Shown here: positions 28,055 through 36,700 of the stretch, one piece after another
Layout of the letters: each line of letters begins with the position of its first letter
How positions within the stretch are numbered: the first letter of the stretch is position 1
From: UMGS1994 sp944386155
GTDB taxonomy: Bacteria > Bacillota > Clostridia > TANB77 > CAG-508
Reading direction: 5' to 3'
Assembly (NCBI GenBank): GCA_963931085.1
Contig: OZ006973.1
Span: 1,741,286 to 1,805,285 of the forward strand
DNA: 64,000 bases
Translations under genes and position numbers: made by a program
Notes under the pieces: model-generated
Told to the model about the DNA's origin: nothing
Seen by the model: the letters and a program-made list of their open reading frames with translations, nothing else
Databases searched by the model: none

Positions 28055-29119
28055 TTATTCTTCTTCATCACCTTTTAATTTTTCTGCTCTATCACTTGCT
28101 ATTAGATTATCTATTAATTCATCTAGGTTTCCATTTAAAAAGTCTTCCATTTGGAATATACTAAATCCAATTCTATGATCTGTTATTCTACCTTGTGGAT
28201 AGTTGTATGTTCTTATCTTTTCACTTCTATCTCCTGATCCTACTTGACTCTTTCTTTCACTTGCAAGCTCTTTTTCTTGCTTTGAAAGTTCCATATCGTA
28301 TAATCTTGAACGTAGTAATCTCATAGCATATTCTCTGTTTTGAACTTGTGATCTTTCTGTTTGACATTCTGCAACTATTCCTGTTGGAATGTGTGTAAGT
28401 CTTACGGCAGATGATGTTTTATTAACATGTTGTCCACCAGCACCAGATGCTCTAAATACATCCATTTTAATATCTGATGGATTTATCTCAACTTCCACAT
28501 CTTCTGCTTCAGGAAGTACAGCAACAGTAACTGTAGATGTATGGATTCTTCCACTACTTTCTGTATCTGGTACTCTTTGAACTCTATGTACACCACTTTC
28601 GAATTTTAATCTACTATAAGCACCTTTTCCTGTAATCATAAAAGATATTTCTTTATATCCTCCAAGTCCAGTCTCATTTTCATTTAAAACTTCTAATTTC
28701 CAATGTTTTCTTTCTGCATACATTGAGTACATTCTAAATAAAGTTCCTGCAAATAAAGCTGCTTCTTCTCCACCAGCTCCACCTCTTATTTCGCAAATAA
28801 CGTTTTTATCATCATTTGGATCTTTAGGAATCAATAACATTTTTATTTCTTCTTCTATTTTAGGAAGTTTTTCCTTTGCTTCTTCCATTTGAATTTCTGC
28901 TAATTCTTTTAAATCTTTATCTGAAAGCATTTCTTTTGCTTCTTCTAATGCTTGATTTACTCTTTTATATTCTCTATACTTTTCTACTACTTCTTGTATT
29001 TCACTATGTTCTTTCATTAATTTTTGCCATTCAGATTGTTTAGCAATCATCTCTGGATCACTAATTAGCTTATTTAATTCCTCATATCTTTTTTCTACAG
29101 CGTCTAACTTTTGAAACAT
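28055..29119 (-). CDS. prfA: Peptide chain release factor 1
   Basis: RF1 releases finished proteins at UAA and UAG. The 354-aa product has the GGQ motif in SGAGGQHVNKTSSAVRL (about residue 229) and, ahead of it, the class-1 signature RVQRVPDTESSGRIHTST, including the RF1-type tripeptide region. A helical N-terminal domain (MFQKLDAVEKRYEEL) is of normal length. The start is ATG 29119, after AAGGAGAGATATT. prmC, often its neighbour, is not adjacent. It is monocistronic behind a TTGAAA-17-TATAAT promoter. Confidence 0.96.
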   Translation of the reverse strand: MFQKLDAVEKRYEELNKLISDPEMIAKQSEWQKLMKEHSEIQEVVEKYREYKRVNQALEEAKEMLSDKDLKELAEIQMEEAKEKLPKIEEEIKMLLIPKDPNDDKNVICEIRGGAGGEEAALFAGTLFRMYSMYAERKHWKLEVLNENETGLGGYKEISFMITGKGAYSRLKFESGVHRVQRVPDTESSGRIHTSTVTVAVLPEAEDVEVEINPSDIKMDVFRASGAGGQHVNKTSSAVRLTHIPTGIVAECQTERSQVQNREYAMRLLRSRLYDMELSKQEKELASERKSQVGSGDRSEKIRTYNYPQGRITDHRIGFSIFQMEDFLNGNLDELIDNLIASDRAEKLKGDEEE

Positions 29120-29151
29120 AATATCTCTCCTTTTTAATATTAACGCATTAT

Positions 29152-29180
29152 ATTATACACTATTTTATCTTTGTTTTCAA
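29152..29180 (-). promoter_or_regulatory. Sigma-A promoter of prfA
   Basis: TTGAAA (29175-29180) and TATAAT (29152-29157) on the minus strand are 17 bases apart, 32 bases before the ATG. Confidence 0.8.
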
Positions 29181-29301
29181 CGGGTCGACATTATAATATT
29201 TGTTTTAATGTAATAATTAAAAAATGATAGAACATAATAGATAAAATTAAGTATTCTTATCTAATATATCCTATCAAAATACTTTTTAAAATAATTATAA
29301 A

Positions 29302-30156
29302 TTAGATTTTTAAATATGTTTCTTTTAAAATATCATATCTTAATTTAATAATTTCCTTATAAAATTCTTTTCTTATTTTTGACATGCATTCTATACTATC
29401 TATAAATTTATTAATCTTATCAATATTAATATTTACGAACAGTCTTTTTATCGCCATATTGCATTCTTTGTTTTTCATTTGTTTTATAAAAGACATATAA
29501 TTAATCTTTTTTCCATTTTCCCTTATGCAAGAATAACAATTTATTGCCATGTTTTTTAATTCTGTTTTATTAATTTTTTCTATTTGCTCATCTTCTAACA
29601 TTTGGTTTAGGCATGATCCACAATCATAAATAGGGGGAAATTCAATATTTCCAGTTTCTTTGTTTAATAAAAATCCCCAGTTTCCATTATGCCTATCAGT
29701 ATTTCCTATTATACTATCAATAATAAACATATTCCAAAATTTATTTTTTGTATCTTCTACATCTATCATTTTGTTTTCTTCTATAACTTCCATTATATCA
29801 TTTAATTCTGTTTCTATTTTTTTATCTGGATTGGTACTTAATGCTAAATTCTCAAATTCATATAATATATTTTCATTGTCTGTAAAGTCCTCACATGCAC
29901 ATACTATCTTCTCTTTTCCATTATATCTATATAAACCTAAAATAGTATTTTGTGTTTTAAATCCTACAATTTTAAAAATATTACTCCCTATATATTCTGA
30001 AAAAACATTATTTTTATATAATAAACCTTTATTTTTTTCTCTTATTGGCTCTGGAAATTTAACAAGGTATTTATTATTATTATAAATTAATGTTTTCTTT
30101 TTTTCAGAACCTTTAAATTTATTAAGCTCTTCGATAAAATTCGAAAAATTAATCAT
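29302..30156 (-). CDS. HipA/CtkA-like protein kinase, solitary
   Basis: The 284-aa product has the C-terminal core of HipA-type Ser/Thr kinases. The catalytic loop is IIGNTDRHNGNWGFL (about residues 148-162, D and N as expected), then PIYDCGSCL (about 174-182, in the place of the metal-binding Asp loop). The N-terminal part (YNNNKYLVKFPEP) carries a nucleotide-binding strand with Lys. It lacks an N-terminal HipB-like partner gene: the neighbours are prfA and an ATPase, and no small DNA-binding antitoxin ORF lies next to it. The start is ATG 30156, after GTGAGGTTGAATA. It resembles stand-alone CtkA-type kinases more than classical hipBA modules. Target unknown. Confidence 0.82.
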   Translation of the reverse strand: MINFSNFIEELNKFKGSEKKKTLIYNNNKYLVKFPEPIREKNKGLLYKNNVFSEYIGSNIFKIVGFKTQNTILGLYRYNGKEKIVCACEDFTDNENILYEFENLALSTNPDKKIETELNDIMEVIEENKMIDVEDTKNKFWNMFIIDSIIGNTDRHNGNWGFLLNKETGNIEFPPIYDCGSCLNQMLEDEQIEKINKTELKNMAINCYSCIRENGKKINYMSFIKQMKNKECNMAIKRLFVNINIDKINKFIDSIECMSKIRKEFYKEIIKLRYDILKETYLKI

Positions 30157-30244
30157 TATTCAACCTCACGTTCTGTAAAATGAATTATATAATAAATATA
30201 TATTAATTAAATATACTATAGTAAGTCAATCATTGTCTAAATCT

Positions 30245-30292
30245 AATAGAGATAAAAGCTTTTTATTTTAAATTTAAAATAGACTCTCTATT
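30245..30292 (-). terminator. Terminator hairpin of the second DUF4143 ATPase
   Basis: AATAGAGA (30245-30252) pairs with TCTCTATT (30285-30292) around an inner 18-bp A/T palindrome. It begins directly after the stop codon at 30295. Confidence 0.7.
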
Positions 30293-30294
30293 TA

Positions 30295-31557
30295 TTAAAT
30301 ATATTCTATTGGTATCATATAATTTTTTTCATCTATTACATGGATATCTTTTGTCAAACAAATTACAACTCCACAAGGAGATTTCATTTCAAATTTTTCA
30401 ATAACATCAAAGTTTTTTATAGCATCTTTTCCCGGATTAGCACTTTTCTTTATTTCTACTGGATATATTTTATCTTGATCTACTACTATTAAATCTATTT
30501 CCTTTTGATTATTATCTCTATAATAGTATAAATGAAGTCTTGGATCTCTAGAATTATTAGTATATGATTTTATAATTTCTGAAATCACATATGTTTCAAA
30601 TATTTGCCCACTATATGCACTTCTCTCTAAAGTTCTTGCATCTAAATATCCGGCTAAATAACAAGCAAGTCCTGTATCCATAAAATAAATCTTTGGTCTT
30701 TTTATAACTCTTGCAGTTGGATTATTAGAATATGGTTGCAATAAATATACTAAAAAAGTATTTTTTAATATAGACATCCAATCATCTACTGTTTTATTGT
30801 CTATTCCTACATCTTTTCCTATTTCTGAAGCATTATATTCTTGAGCAGTTCTTGCCGCTACTGCAGAGATAAATTTCAAAAATTTAACTTCATCTTTTAT
30901 ATTAATTAATTCTCTAATATCTCTTTCAATATATGTTTTAATATATGCCGAATAAAAATTTTCAACATTTATTTCTTGACCATTATATAAAATAGGAAAA
31001 CTTCCTCTTAATATTCTTCCATATACTTTTTCTAAAGAAATATATTCTAATTTTTCTTTTTCCTTAAGTTTGCTTATATCTGGTATAAAACACTCTTCTT
31101 TCTTACTGTTAATTTCTCTAGTAGATAGTGGATTTAGCTCTACAATTCCAATTCTCCCAGCTAAAGATTCTGAAACATTTTTCATTGTTTGAAAAACTTG
31201 AGATCCTGTTAAATAGTACATAGTCTTTAAATTATTACCTTTACCAAACAATTCATTTCTTCTCATTTCATCAACTTTAATTTTAATATAATTTAATAGA
31301 TTCGGAGCATATTGGAATTCATCTATAATAAGAGGAGTTTCATGCAATCTTAAAAAGTTTTCTGGGTCTTCTATTGCATTTGCCCTATCTATAATATTAT
31401 CTAAAGTAACATAGTTTATCTTTTCTTTACTAGTATTATTAATATACTCTAATAAAGTACTTTTTCCAGTTTGCCTAGTTCCTTCAACTAATATTACTGG
31501 AAAAGAATCTTTCATTTCATCTATTTTTTTCTCTAGACTTCTATTTATATATATCAT
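30295..31557 (-). CDS. AAA_14/DUF4143 ATPase (second copy, different subfamily)
   Basis: A P-loop ATPase of about 420 aa. Walker A is GTRQTGKST (about residues 25-33) and the Walker B region is LIIDEFQ. A following helical region holds GSQVFQTMKNVSESLAGR with NPLS, the AAA_14 pattern. The C-terminal DUF4143-type domain has EIDLIVV...PVEIKKS, a PD-(D/E)xK-like core (about residue 365-385). The start is ATG 31557, 8-9 bases after AAGGAG. The earlier in-frame TTG (31581) and ATG (31566) lie before or directly on that RBS. A 37-bp perfect palindrome precedes the RBS. It shares domain order, but little sequence, with the ATPase at 11078. Confidence 0.9.
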   Translation of the reverse strand: MIYINRSLEKKIDEMKDSFPVILVEGTRQTGKSTLLEYINNTSKEKINYVTLDNIIDRANAIEDPENFLRLHETPLIIDEFQYAPNLLNYIKIKVDEMRRNELFGKGNNLKTMYYLTGSQVFQTMKNVSESLAGRIGIVELNPLSTREINSKKEECFIPDISKLKEKEKLEYISLEKVYGRILRGSFPILYNGQEINVENFYSAYIKTYIERDIRELINIKDEVKFLKFISAVAARTAQEYNASEIGKDVGIDNKTVDDWMSILKNTFLVYLLQPYSNNPTARVIKRPKIYFMDTGLACYLAGYLDARTLERSAYSGQIFETYVISEIIKSYTNNSRDPRLHLYYYRDNNQKEIDLIVVDQDKIYPVEIKKSANPGKDAIKNFDVIEKFEMKSPCGVVICLTKDIHVIDEKNYMIPIEYI

Positions 31558-31573
31558 GGTATTCATCTCCTTT

Positions 31574-31610
31574 TTATACAAATTAGGAATTGTATTCCTA
31601 ATTTGTATAA
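31574..31610. promoter_or_regulatory. 37-bp perfect palindrome before the ATPase RBS
   Basis: TTATACAAATTAGGAAT (31574-31590), a 3-base centre, then ATTCCTAATTTGTATAA (31594-31610), with 17-bp arms. It begins right upstream of the RBS of the ATPase gene and reads as an operator or a leader hairpin. No T-run follows it in a position that would make it a terminator for a known gene. Confidence 0.8.
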
Positions 31611-31676
31611 ATCATATCATATTTATTTCTATTTTTTAGGGAATACTCTTATAAATATGTATAACGTTATATCTTT

Positions 31677-32342
31677 TTATTTCTTAACTAATATATGATA
31701 ATGATATGAAGTAGATATTTTATCATTTACTTTATAAAAATCTTGTATATGTTTTATATCTATTATCTTAAAGTCTTTAAACAAATCAATTATTAATTCA
31801 TAATCTGCATAAAAATGGGGAACGCCATATTCTGGTCCTTCATCCTGCCTAATTTTAGTATTGTCATCTACTTTAGGCCAAGATTTTTGCTTGTAACCCC
31901 ATGTATCCTTTGAGCCTAATGTTAAATAGCATTCACCTTCATTTTTTAATACTCTATATATTTCTGATATTATTTTTTTAACTCCTTCTGTATCTGTATG
32001 GGAAATAACATTTCTCGAATATACGCAATCCATAGTATTTGCTCCATAAGGAATATTTAACATATCTGCTTGTTTTATATCTATAGTCACATTTTCTTCT
32101 TTTGCAAATTCTTTAGTTCTTTTTACTGCATCTTCACTTATATCAAATGTATGAACATTAAATCCTTGTTTTGCAAAAAAGATTGTATTTCTACCAAGTC
32201 CACATCCTATATCTAAAAGTTCTTTCTTTTCTTGCTTTTCCCATCTTTGTACTAAATAATATGTCTCTTCTGCAGGTTCCTTCCACGTTTTTTCAGCTTC
32301 ACCTTTTACCTTTTCCCATTCCCAACCTTTAGACTTTACCAT
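31677..32342 (-). CDS. Class I SAM-dependent methyltransferase
   Basis: A 221-aa protein with the Rossmann methyltransferase motifs: I is LLDIGCGLGRNTIFFA (about residues 40-55), post-I is VHTFDISEDAVKRTKE, and motif IV has MDCVYSRNVISHTD. It is of the ubiE/COQ5-like small-molecule type. The substrate is not visible. The start is ATG 32342, with AAAGGAG in the end of tatD, 3 bases from the tatD stop, so the two are coupled. Tryptophan-rich ends (MVKSKGWEWEKVKGE) are characteristic of a clostridial subfamily. Confidence 0.85.
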   Translation of the reverse strand: MVKSKGWEWEKVKGEAEKTWKEPAEETYYLVQRWEKQEKKELLDIGCGLGRNTIFFAKQGFNVHTFDISEDAVKRTKEFAKEENVTIDIKQADMLNIPYGANTMDCVYSRNVISHTDTEGVKKIISEIYRVLKNEGECYLTLGSKDTWGYKQKSWPKVDDNTKIRQDEGPEYGVPHFYADYELIIDLFKDFKIIDIKHIQDFYKVNDKISTSYHYHILVKK

Positions 32343-32345
32343 AAT

Positions 32346-33113
32346 TTACTCCTTTATATTAAATATATTCATTGCATTTTTTCTTGTTATATTTGCTACT
32401 TCTTCTAATTCCATATTTTTAACTTCTGCTATTTTTTTAGCAACTAATTTTACATTTAATGAATTATTAACAGTTCCTCTTAGTGGTTCTGGTGATAAGT
32501 ATGGACTATCTGTCTCAATTAAAATTCTATTATCTGGTACAAGTAATATACATCCTGCAGATTTTGCGTTTTTAAATGTAATATTACCACTAAAAGATAT
32601 ATAAAAATCTAGCTTTAGAGCTTCTTTTATTAATTCTTGGTTTAATTGACAACAGTGAAATATTCCCTTTTTATTTACAGGATTATTTTTTAATATATCT
32701 ATTGTATCTACCCATGCATCCCTAGAATGTATTACTATTGGAAGATTCAATCTATTTGCTATTTCTATCTGATTTGCAAACATTTCTTTTTGATATTCTT
32801 TATTATCCTTATTCCAATAATAATCAAGTCCTATTTCTCCGATTGCAACAACTTTATCATTTTTTGCAATTTTTTCTATCTCTTTTAATTCTTCTTTAGT
32901 ATTATCTGTTAAATCATTTGGAGAAATTCCACAAGTTGCATATATATGATTATGTTTTTTAGCAATTTCTATTCCAAGTTTTGATTTTTCTAATGAATAT
33001 CCAGCACATACTATATTTGTTATTTCATTTTCATACATTTTCTTTATAAGTTCATCTCTATTATTTTCAAATGTATCATCATTATAATGTGCATGTGAAT
33101 CAAAAAAATTCAT
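32346..33113 (-). CDS. tatD: TatD family metal-dependent hydrolase/DNase
   Basis: A TIM-barrel amidohydrolase (255 aa). The metal ligands are visible: HAHYND (HxH, about residues 7-9), GEIGLDYYW (Glu, about 92), VIHSRDAW (His), IFHCC (His) and ETDSPYLSP (Asp). The family shows 3'-5' DNase activity in several bacteria. Length is normal (250-260). The start is ATG 33113, after AGGAGGATTAT. It is first in a two-gene operon with the methyltransferase. Confidence 0.94.
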   Translation of the reverse strand: MNFFDSHAHYNDDTFENNRDELIKKMYENEITNIVCAGYSLEKSKLGIEIAKKHNHIYATCGISPNDLTDNTKEELKEIEKIAKNDKVVAIGEIGLDYYWNKDNKEYQKEMFANQIEIANRLNLPIVIHSRDAWVDTIDILKNNPVNKKGIFHCCQLNQELIKEALKLDFYISFSGNITFKNAKSAGCILLVPDNRILIETDSPYLSPEPLRGTVNNSLNVKLVAKKIAEVKNMELEEVANITRKNAMNIFNIKE

Positions 33114-33193
33114 ATAATCCTCCTAAAATATAAAATATTCTTTATTATTTTATCATAATTTTTCCATATCTCAAATAGCGAATTTTGTCCGAT

Positions 33194-33222
33194 TTGGCAG
33201 TATTTGTAAATTGTGTTATAAT
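33194..33222 (+). promoter_or_regulatory. Sigma-A promoter of the 106-aa orphan gene
   Basis: TTGGCA (33194-33199) and TATAAT (33217-33222) are 17 bases apart. The predicted start near 33229 leaves a leader of about 85 bases that contains two stem-loops. Confidence 0.82.
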
Positions 33223-33239
33223 ATAGTTATAATTCGTTA

Positions 33240-33300
33240 GTGCATCGAACTAAACAATGCACACTTATCTATATATGGATTTTTCTAATATATAGATAAG
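33240..33300 (+). promoter_or_regulatory. Leader stem-loops before the orphan gene
   Basis: Two inverted repeats lie between promoter and ATG. The first is GTGCAT (33240-33245) with ATGCAC (33257-33262). The second is CTTATCTATATAT (33264-33276) with ATATATAGATAAG (33288-33300), a perfect 13-bp stem with an 11-base loop that ends one base before the RBS GAAAGGA. It can influence RBS access or RNA stability. It matches no known riboswitch that I recognise. Confidence 0.65.
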
Positions 33301-33314
33301 AGAAAGGATATCAT

Positions 33315-33635
33315 ATGATAAATAAAAAAAGTCACCGGATTGTAGAGAAAATGACTAACCATGAAGTAGTAGCCGTCATGGCTGATGGAAAACCTTCTGT
33401 CATCGTATTCCTGTCTGATTTCATTGAAAAAGATCTTGATGGTCTTAAATACGTCAAATATTTAGACGATCTTGAAATCTACGGATGGGAAATTCACAAT
33501 CTTTATAATCACACCTGCTATAGAAACCTTGGCAGGTTCAAAACAACGATTGATATGCTAAGATCTGGTCGCATTCCCAAAGAAACGATACATAAAAACC
33601 TTAGCCAGTCAGCAACAGCCACTTTTACCATATGA
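33315..33635 (+). CDS. Hypothetical protein (106 aa), compositionally foreign
   Basis: ATG at 33315 follows GAAAGGATATC. The product (MINKKSHRIVEKMTNHEVVA and later DLEIYGWEIHNLYNHTCY, then a basic stretch) has no recognised domain. G+C and codon choice (GTC, GCC, ATC, CTG, CGC, TGC) differ strongly from adjacent genes, as for the 85-aa gene at 10098. It has its own consensus promoter, a structured leader and a very strong G+C-rich terminator, and it lies between two leftward genes. It appears to be a self-contained acquired unit. The presence of one cysteine pair and a C-terminal SQSATATFTI tail gives no functional hint. Confidence 0.8.
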   Translation: MINKKSHRIVEKMTNHEVVAVMADGKPSVIVFLSDFIEKDLDGLKYVKYLDDLEIYGWEIHNLYNHTCYRNLGRFKTTIDMLRSGRIPKETIHKNLSQSATATFTI

Positions 33636-33643
33636 CCTTTTTG

Positions 33644-33675
33644 CCCGCCTCCTGAGGCGGGTCTATTTTTTTATT
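33644..33675 (+). terminator. G+C-rich terminator of the 106-aa orphan gene
   Basis: CCCGCCT (33644-33650) pairs with AGGCGGG (33655-33661) across a 4-base loop, then TCTATTTTTTTATT. It has among the highest G+C of any stem in the window. Confidence 0.92.
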
Positions 33676-33742
33676 CATTTTTAATCATTTTTATTTATTT
33701 TTATCTTATTTACTTTTATTTTTATCTATATTTATACATAAA

Positions 33743-33780
33743 AGAAGTATTAACCATTAAATTTATGATTAATACTTCTC
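33743..33780 (-). terminator. Terminator of smc
   Basis: AGAAGTATTAA (33743-33753) pairs with TTAATACTTCT (33769-33779), and the minus strand then reads TTTTATG. It is 15 bases after the smc stop. Confidence 0.8.
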
Positions 33781-33794
33781 TTTATAATATATAT

Positions 33795-36700
33795 TTACTT
33801 GCTTAACTTCATAGATAATAATTTAGATATACCATTTTCCTCCATAGTAATACCATAGACTGTATCTGCAACTTCCATTGTACCTTTTCTATGTGTTATT
33901 ACTAAAAATTGTGTATCTTTTGCGAATTTCTTTAAATATTCTGCAAATCTATAAACATTTACATCATCTAAAGCTGCTTCAATCTCATCTAACACACAGA
34001 ATGGAGCTGGATTAATTTTTAATATAGCAAATAAAAGTGCAATAGCAGTAAATGCTCTTTCTCCACCAGATAATAGTGACATGTTTTGTAGCTTCTTTCC
34101 TGGTGGCTGTACTTCTATTTCAATTCCACTTTCTAATATATCATTTTCATCTGTAAGTTTAAGTTCTGCTTTTCCTCCACCAAATAGTTCTGAAAATACT
34201 TCAGCAAAATTCTTATTAATGATTTTAAATTTCTCATCAAATTGTTTTCTCATGACTTCTGTTAAATCAACAATAACTTTTCTAAGTTTTGCCATTGTAT
34301 TTTCTAAATCAAGTCTTTGTTCAGACATAAAGTCATATCTTTCTTTTAACTTCTTATATTCTTCAATAGAATCAATATTAATACTTCCAAGTTCTTTAAT
34401 ATCATTTCTTAAATTATTAACTTTTCTTTGAACTTCTTGTACATTTGTAGGCTTTTTAAAATCTACTGCTTGTGATGGGGTAAGCTCATATTCTTCCCAC
34501 ATCTTATTTATAATTTGATCTCTTTCTGTCTCAAGTTTAGATTTTTTGATATCACATTTTACAACTTGATTTTTTAAATCTTCTATTTTCTTCATTTGTT
34601 CTAAGACTTGTTCTTCTGTCTCATTTAATTTTTCATTTTTAGCCACTCTGTCTTTTTTAAGTTCTTCTATCTTAGAACCACTGTTAGATGAATCTTCTTT
34701 TAATTTTTCTATTTCTTCTTCTAAGTTTTTAATACTTTCTTCTAAGTTTTTATTTTCTTCTGTTATTTTCTTTCTTTGTTCAGTTTTATTATTTATTACT
34801 GTTTTAGTATTTTCAATATCTAAATTGATTCTATCTATCATTTCATTAATAGAATCTTCGCTTTCATCAAATGAAGATACAGATATTTTTAAATTTGTAA
34901 TATCAAAATTTAAATCATCTATATATTTTTGGTCATCTTTATTTAATAGAGCAAATTCATTAATTTCATCTGTAAGTTTAGAATTTTCTTCTTCTAATTC
35001 TTTAATTTTTTCGTTTAATTCATTTTGTTTATTTTTACTAATTTCTTTTTGCTCTTTAATAGATTTATCTTCTTCTCTTAGCTTTTCTAATCTTGTCTCA
35101 ATTTTCTTTATAGCCTCTTCTTCTGAAACTACTTTTTGTTTTTCTGTGGCATAAACTATTTCTATTTCTTGTAATTCTTTTTCTAAAGCACTAACTTCTT
35201 CTAAAGTAGATTCTATTTCATCAGAATATTTTTCTTTTTCATCTTTTAGATTTTTAATTTTTTCTTCTAATTTTTTAATATCCTTTTTTAATGACTCTAT
35301 TTCTCTTGAACGTCCTAATATATTTACTGTTTTTTGTACTACACTACCACCTGTAATCATACCAGATGGATTTACTACATCTCCTTCGATTGTAACAATT
35401 CTAAAAGCATATTTATTCTTTTTAGCAACATTAATTGCTGTATCCATATTATCTACAATTACAGTTCTTCCTAAAAGACTAAGTACAATTTGCTCATATT
35501 TTTTATCATATTTTACTAAATCAGAAGCAATTCCAACTACTCCATTTTCCTTAGAAAGCTTTTCTAGCTTTTTACCATAAACTGATGTAATTGGTAAAAA
35601 TGAAGCTCTTCCTAATTTATTTACTCTTAAGTATTCCACAAGCTTTTTAACATCTGCTTCATTATCTGTAACTATGTTTTGCATAGCTTGTCCAAGACTC
35701 ATTTCTATTGCTGTTTCATATTCTTTTGGTACAGATATAAGATTTGCTAAAACTCCATGCATACCTTTTTTAAGACTTACATTTTTATCGCATTCTTGAA
35801 GTATTGCTTTAACACTTCTATTATAGCCTTCTTTTTCTCTTTCTGTCTCTTCTAAGAATTTAAGTCTTGATTCTTTTATTCTCTTTTCAGATTCAGTATT
35901 GTTAATTCTTGTATCAAAATCCTTAAGTTTTGTTTCAGCTTCTTTTCTCTTTTCGTCTATATCTTCTAATTCTTTTTTGATTTTATTTCTTTTACTATCT
36001 ATTTCATAAAAACCTTTTCCTATTTCATCTTTATGGATTCTAGAAGCATCTAACTCTGATATATAAGATGCAATTTCATTTTTAATATTATTTTCTCTTT
36101 TTTCTGAACTTTCCATGTTAGCAACTAATGTAGAAATAACATTTGTAATCTCATATCTTTCATCTGTATTTGCATCTACTTTTTGCTTTTTAGATTCGAT
36201 TTCTTTTTCTTTTTCTGATAATTTATCATTTAATGTAGCAAGTTCTTTTTCTTTTTCTTCAAGTTCTTTTACAAACTTTTCTTTACTTTCATATAAATTA
36301 TCTTTTTTGCCTTGTTTTTGATTTTTCTCTTCTTCTAATTCTTCTATTCTTTTGTTTGATTCTTCTATTTCTTCTCTAAATCTTTCAAAATTTGAATTAT
36401 TATTATTAATTCTCTCTTTATTGATATTTATCTCTGAAGTTAATTTTTCTTTTTTCTTTTCACTTTCAAAACTTAAAGTTTGCATTTTCTCTATTTGATT
36501 AGTGATATTATCTATAGCTTGTCTTAAAGATTCTTTTTGCTCTTGTATATTTGAAAGTCTTTCATCTTCTCTTACTATTTGAGTATTATAAATATCTTCA
36601 TCTTTTAAAACTTCTTCTATTTTTTCTTTATATGAATCTATATTATGAATAAATAAACCAACTTCAATAGATTTTAATTCTTCTCTTAAATCTAAAAATT

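Noticed and set aside
31566..31581. Earlier in-frame TTG and ATG starts of the second ATPase.
   Set aside because: TTG is upstream of the RBS and ATG 31566 directly touches it; ATG 31557 has proper spacing.
31574..31610. Palindrome as a rho-independent terminator.
   Set aside because: No T-run follows it on the strand that would end the upstream tatD/methyltransferase unit, and it lies directly before an RBS.
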